Below are positions 5,235 through 6,915 of a DNA stretch of 6,915 nucleotides, in pieces. The DNA is from Nitrospirota bacterium (GTDB taxonomy: Bacteria > Nitrospirota > Thermodesulfovibrionia > Thermodesulfovibrionales > UBA6898): positions 1-6,915 of the forward strand of contig JAOUFP010000152.1 of the NCBI GenBank assembly GCA_029858145.1, written 5' to 3'. The notes beneath the pieces were generated by a model. It saw nothing but the letters and a program-made list of their open reading frames with translations. It searched no databases and was not told the DNA's origin. Each line of letters begins with the position of its first letter. Position 1 is the first letter of the stretch. Position numbers and translations under genes: made by a program.

Positions 5235-5900
5235 ATGAAGGAACGTCCGTTGATAGCTGTTACAACAGGAGCAGAAGAGCACTCCCCCAGGATGCCTGAA
5301 CTGTATGCGCAGGCAGTTGAGGCGGCGTTTGGAAATGCTGTTTTCATCGGACCTGATGTGAGCATAAAAGATGCCGTAAGGCGATATGCCGGTTTTATGA
5401 TCCCCGGAGGAAAAGACATTGATCCTTTATTGTATAATGAAGAAAGGACCGCCGCAGTGAATCTCGAAGATGAAAAAAGGGTGAAATTCGATCTTGCGCT
5501 TTTTCAGTACGCTGTAAAGGAAGGGAAGCCTGTTCTTGGAATCTGTTACGGGATGCAACTCATAAACATTGCCCTGCAGGGCTCGCTTTATCAGGATATA
5601 AGCTCGCAGAAAGACAGAGCGATTAACCATGAAGAGGGGAGCCATCTGATACAGGTCAAGGAGAATCCGTTTATTGATGCAGGAACATTCGAAGTAAACA
5701 GCAGCCACCATCAGGCGGTGAAGGATACAGGGTCAGGGCTTGATGTCTTTGCTGTCTCGCCGGACGGTATCATAGAAGGTATTTATTCTGTTAGGCATCG
5801 TTTTCTTTTGGGGGTGCAGTGGCATCCGGAGAGAATGTCGGGCGGAATATCCGAAAAAGTCTTTACGTCTTTTACAGAGGCATGCCGTGCTCTCGACTAG
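5235..5900 (+). CDS. Gamma-glutamyl-gamma-aminobutyrate hydrolase family protein (peptidase C26, PuuD-like)
   Basis: Class-I glutamine-amidotransferase-fold hydrolase of 221 aa. Relatives such as PuuD cut the gamma-glutamyl amide bond in gamma-glutamyl-GABA; others act on folate polyglutamates or other gamma-glutamyl compounds. The catalytic triad is visible: nucleophile C104 in GICYGMQ, H197 and E199 in VQWHPE. The N-terminal PLIAVT, the MIPGGKDIDP segment (55-64) that forms the oxyanion region, and the SSHHQAV motif (156-162) are all characteristic of C26. The length is a little below PuuD (about 250 aa) because of a shorter N-terminal half. No polyamine-pathway partner (puuA, puuB, puuC) is nearby, so the puuD symbol and its substrate are not justified. 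It begins 14 nt after the deacylase stop with only a weak ribosome site (CCGGA at 5224-5228), suggesting coupled translation, and overlaps the next gene by 14 nt. A cytoplasmic role on gamma-glutamyl peptides, including D-isoglutamyl wall peptides, is inference. Confidence 0.9.
   Translation: MKERPLIAVTTGAEEHSPRMPELYAQAVEAAFGNAVFIGPDVSIKDAVRRYAGFMIPGGKDIDPLLYNEERTAAVNLEDEKRVKFDLALFQYAVKEGKPVLGICYGMQLINIALQGSLYQDISSQKDRAINHEEGSHLIQVKENPFIDAGTFEVNSSHHQAVKDTGSGLDVFAVSPDGIIEGIYSVRHRFLLGVQWHPERMSGGISEKVFTSFTEACRALD
5876..5880 (+). promoter_or_regulatory. Ribosome binding site deciding the permease start
   Basis: AGAGG lies 6 nt upstream of the GTG at 5887, inside the end of the preceding hydrolase gene. 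The later in-frame candidates (GTG 5911, ATG 5914, ATG 5920) have only a weak TAGG at larger or variable distance. This supports a 14-nt gene overlap and translational coupling. Confidence 0.5.
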
Positions 5901-6915
5901 GTTTTATTCCGTGATGCTTATGGCCATCCTCATTCTTCTGGGGTATCTCTCATATCAGATAATCAGCCCTTTTCTGACCCCGATTGCCTGGGCAATTGTT
6001 TTTTCTGTTGTTTTTTATCCGGTATACGCGTTTATTTGCAGGTATATTAAAGTGAAGGCGATCGCCTCTTCGATAACGGTACTCCTTGTTCTCGTGGTCA
6101 TTATAGCTCCGATAACCTACATATCCATCATGCTGATCGATGAACTCCAGGGAATCGGAGACTATATGAACGCAGGCGGATTTGATTTTGTCAGGACTCA
6201 GACAGAGAAATTGCAGGCTTCTCCTTTTTTCAACAAGTTAATCTCTTTTATGGGTGAAAGCGATGTGCCTACCGCTGATGTGCTTGCGGATAACCTGAAA
6301 AAGATCGGGAAGGTTCTTGCGGAGAAGCTTTCGGTAAGGATCACTAACATAATAGCGGCAGCGATCAATTTTCTGTTCATGATATTTACAATATTCTTTC
6401 TCTTCAAAGACGGCCCGGGGTTTCTTATAAAGGTGAAAGATTATATGCCTTTCAGTGAAGAGCAGAAGGCCAGGCTTGCAATGCAGATGAAGGACATGAT
6501 CGCATCGACGGTCTATGGCGGCGTTGTGGTCGCTATCATACAGGGCCTTCTGGGTGGAATTGCGTTCTATGTTTTAGGAATCGGATCGCCCGTCCTCTGG
6601 GGTATCGCGATGTCTGTAATGTCTTTTGTGCCTTTGGTGGGCACTTTTTCGATCTGGGGACCCACCTCTATCTATTTCATTATACAGGGAAATTACCTGC
6701 AAGGCATTGGACTTGTTCTTTTCGGGATGTTTGTCATCAGTATGGTTGATAATATTTTGAAGCCGCTGATAATCGGCAGCAGAACCAAGATGCCGACAAT
6801 TATCATTTTCTTCAGTGTTCTCGGCGGGATAAAGGTGTTCGGCATTATTGGTCTGATTATGGGCCCGCTCATTATGGCTGTCTTTGTTTCGGTTTTCGAA
6901 ATATTCCGGCATGTC
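5887..6915 (+). CDS. AI-2E family transporter (PerM/YdiK-type), 3' end beyond window
   Basis: Open frame of 343 codons with no stop, cut by the window edge; the family is usually 340-380 aa, so little is missing. It is a polytopic inner-membrane protein. Membrane segments: about residues 9-29, 31-50 and 59-84, then a periplasmic or cytoplasmic loop (85-150) rich in charged residues, then a helix ending in FFLFKDG and a dense C-terminal set. Family signatures are the GSPVLWGIAMSVMSFVPLVG segment, the MVDNILKPLIIGSRTKMP segment, and the closing GIIGLIMGPLIMAV. Members include TqsA (autoinducer-2 export) and Na+/H+ antiporters, so the substrate is not predictable. The GTG start has AGAGG 6 nt upstream and overlaps the hydrolase stop by 14 nt. 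Its position at the end of the cluster could mean export of a cluster product, but these genes are widespread and often unlinked to neighbours in function. Confidence 0.93.
   Translation, partial: MLSTRFYSVMLMAILILLGYLSYQIISPFLTPIAWAIVFSVVFYPVYAFICRYIKVKAIASSITVLLVLVVIIAPITYISIMLIDELQGIGDYMNAGGFDFVRTQTEKLQASPFFNKLISFMGESDVPTADVLADNLKKIGKVLAEKLSVRITNIIAAAINFLFMIFTIFFLFKDGPGFLIKVKDYMPFSEEQKARLAMQMKDMIASTVYGGVVVAIIQGLLGGIAFYVLGIGSPVLWGIAMSVMSFVPLVGTFSIWGPTSIYFIIQGNYLQGIGLVLFGMFVISMVDNILKPLIIGSRTKMPTIIIFFSVLGGIKVFGIIGLIMGPLIMAVFVSVFEIFRHV

Noticed and set aside
5235..5900. Naming the C26 hydrolase puuD and invoking putrescine degradation
   Set aside because: The fold and triad fit, but no other Puu-pathway gene is nearby and the family has several substrates.
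5883..5913. ATG at 5882 as the start of the permease gene
   Set aside because: That frame reaches a TGA after ten codons (at 5912-5914); the long frame with the transporter signatures is the one containing GTG 5887.
6574..6912. 112-codon minus-strand frame rich in Asn, His, Asp and Glu at the window end
   Set aside because: It is antisense to the hydrophobic helices of the AI-2E permease; its polar composition is what the reverse complement of membrane-segment codons gives.

Overview
The window carries six genes, all on the + strand and tightly packed. The protein families, an AmiC-type amidase with an AMIN domain, and a cytosolic D-aminoacylase all suggest a Gram-negative bacterium. Mixed codon use and family combinations would fit an environmental lineage such as Nitrospirota or Desulfobacterota, but nothing in the window settles the phylum. 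There are no RNA genes, insertion sequences, CRISPR arrays or other signs of mobile DNA. It reads as ordinary chromosome with one real oddity.

Layout. Positions 36-1448 encode RmuC, a membrane-anchored coiled-coil protein with a nuclease-like fold. A 148-nt AT-rich gap (1449-1596) follows. It holds a 9-bp perfect inverted repeat around a 10-bp palindrome, and a candidate sigma70-type promoter whose predicted start point lies just before the next gene. From there the genes are nearly gapless and probably form one operon: a small NifU C-terminal-domain protein (1609-1830), a periplasmic N-acetylmuramoyl-L-alanine amidase (1842-3020), an EcfT-like membrane domain (3010-3609) running in frame into an N-acyl-D-amino-acid deacylase (3610-5220), a class-I glutamine-amidotransferase-like hydrolase of the PuuD/peptidase C26 family (5235-5900), and an AI-2E family (PerM-type) permease (5887 to the window end, truncated only by the edge).

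Most interesting point. The EcfT-like and deacylase regions share one unbroken 736-codon frame, yet the junction looks like a gene boundary. It has a T7 tract in the phase of a T_TTT_TTA slippery heptamer, stop codons in both other frames within 33 nt, and a strong Shine-Dalgarno sequence correctly spaced before an in-frame TTG at the exact start of the deacylase homology. It is either a true membrane-transporter/deacylase fusion, a slippage-regulated pair, or two genes merged by a one-base homopolymer indel.

Functional reading (inference). The amidase cuts peptides from peptidoglycan in the periplasm, the deacylase frees D-amino acids from N-acyl forms, the C26 hydrolase cleaves gamma-glutamyl amides, and two membrane proteins could move solutes. 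Together this resembles a wall-peptide or D-amino-acid turnover module, although the ECF ATPase and S-component partners are absent here.
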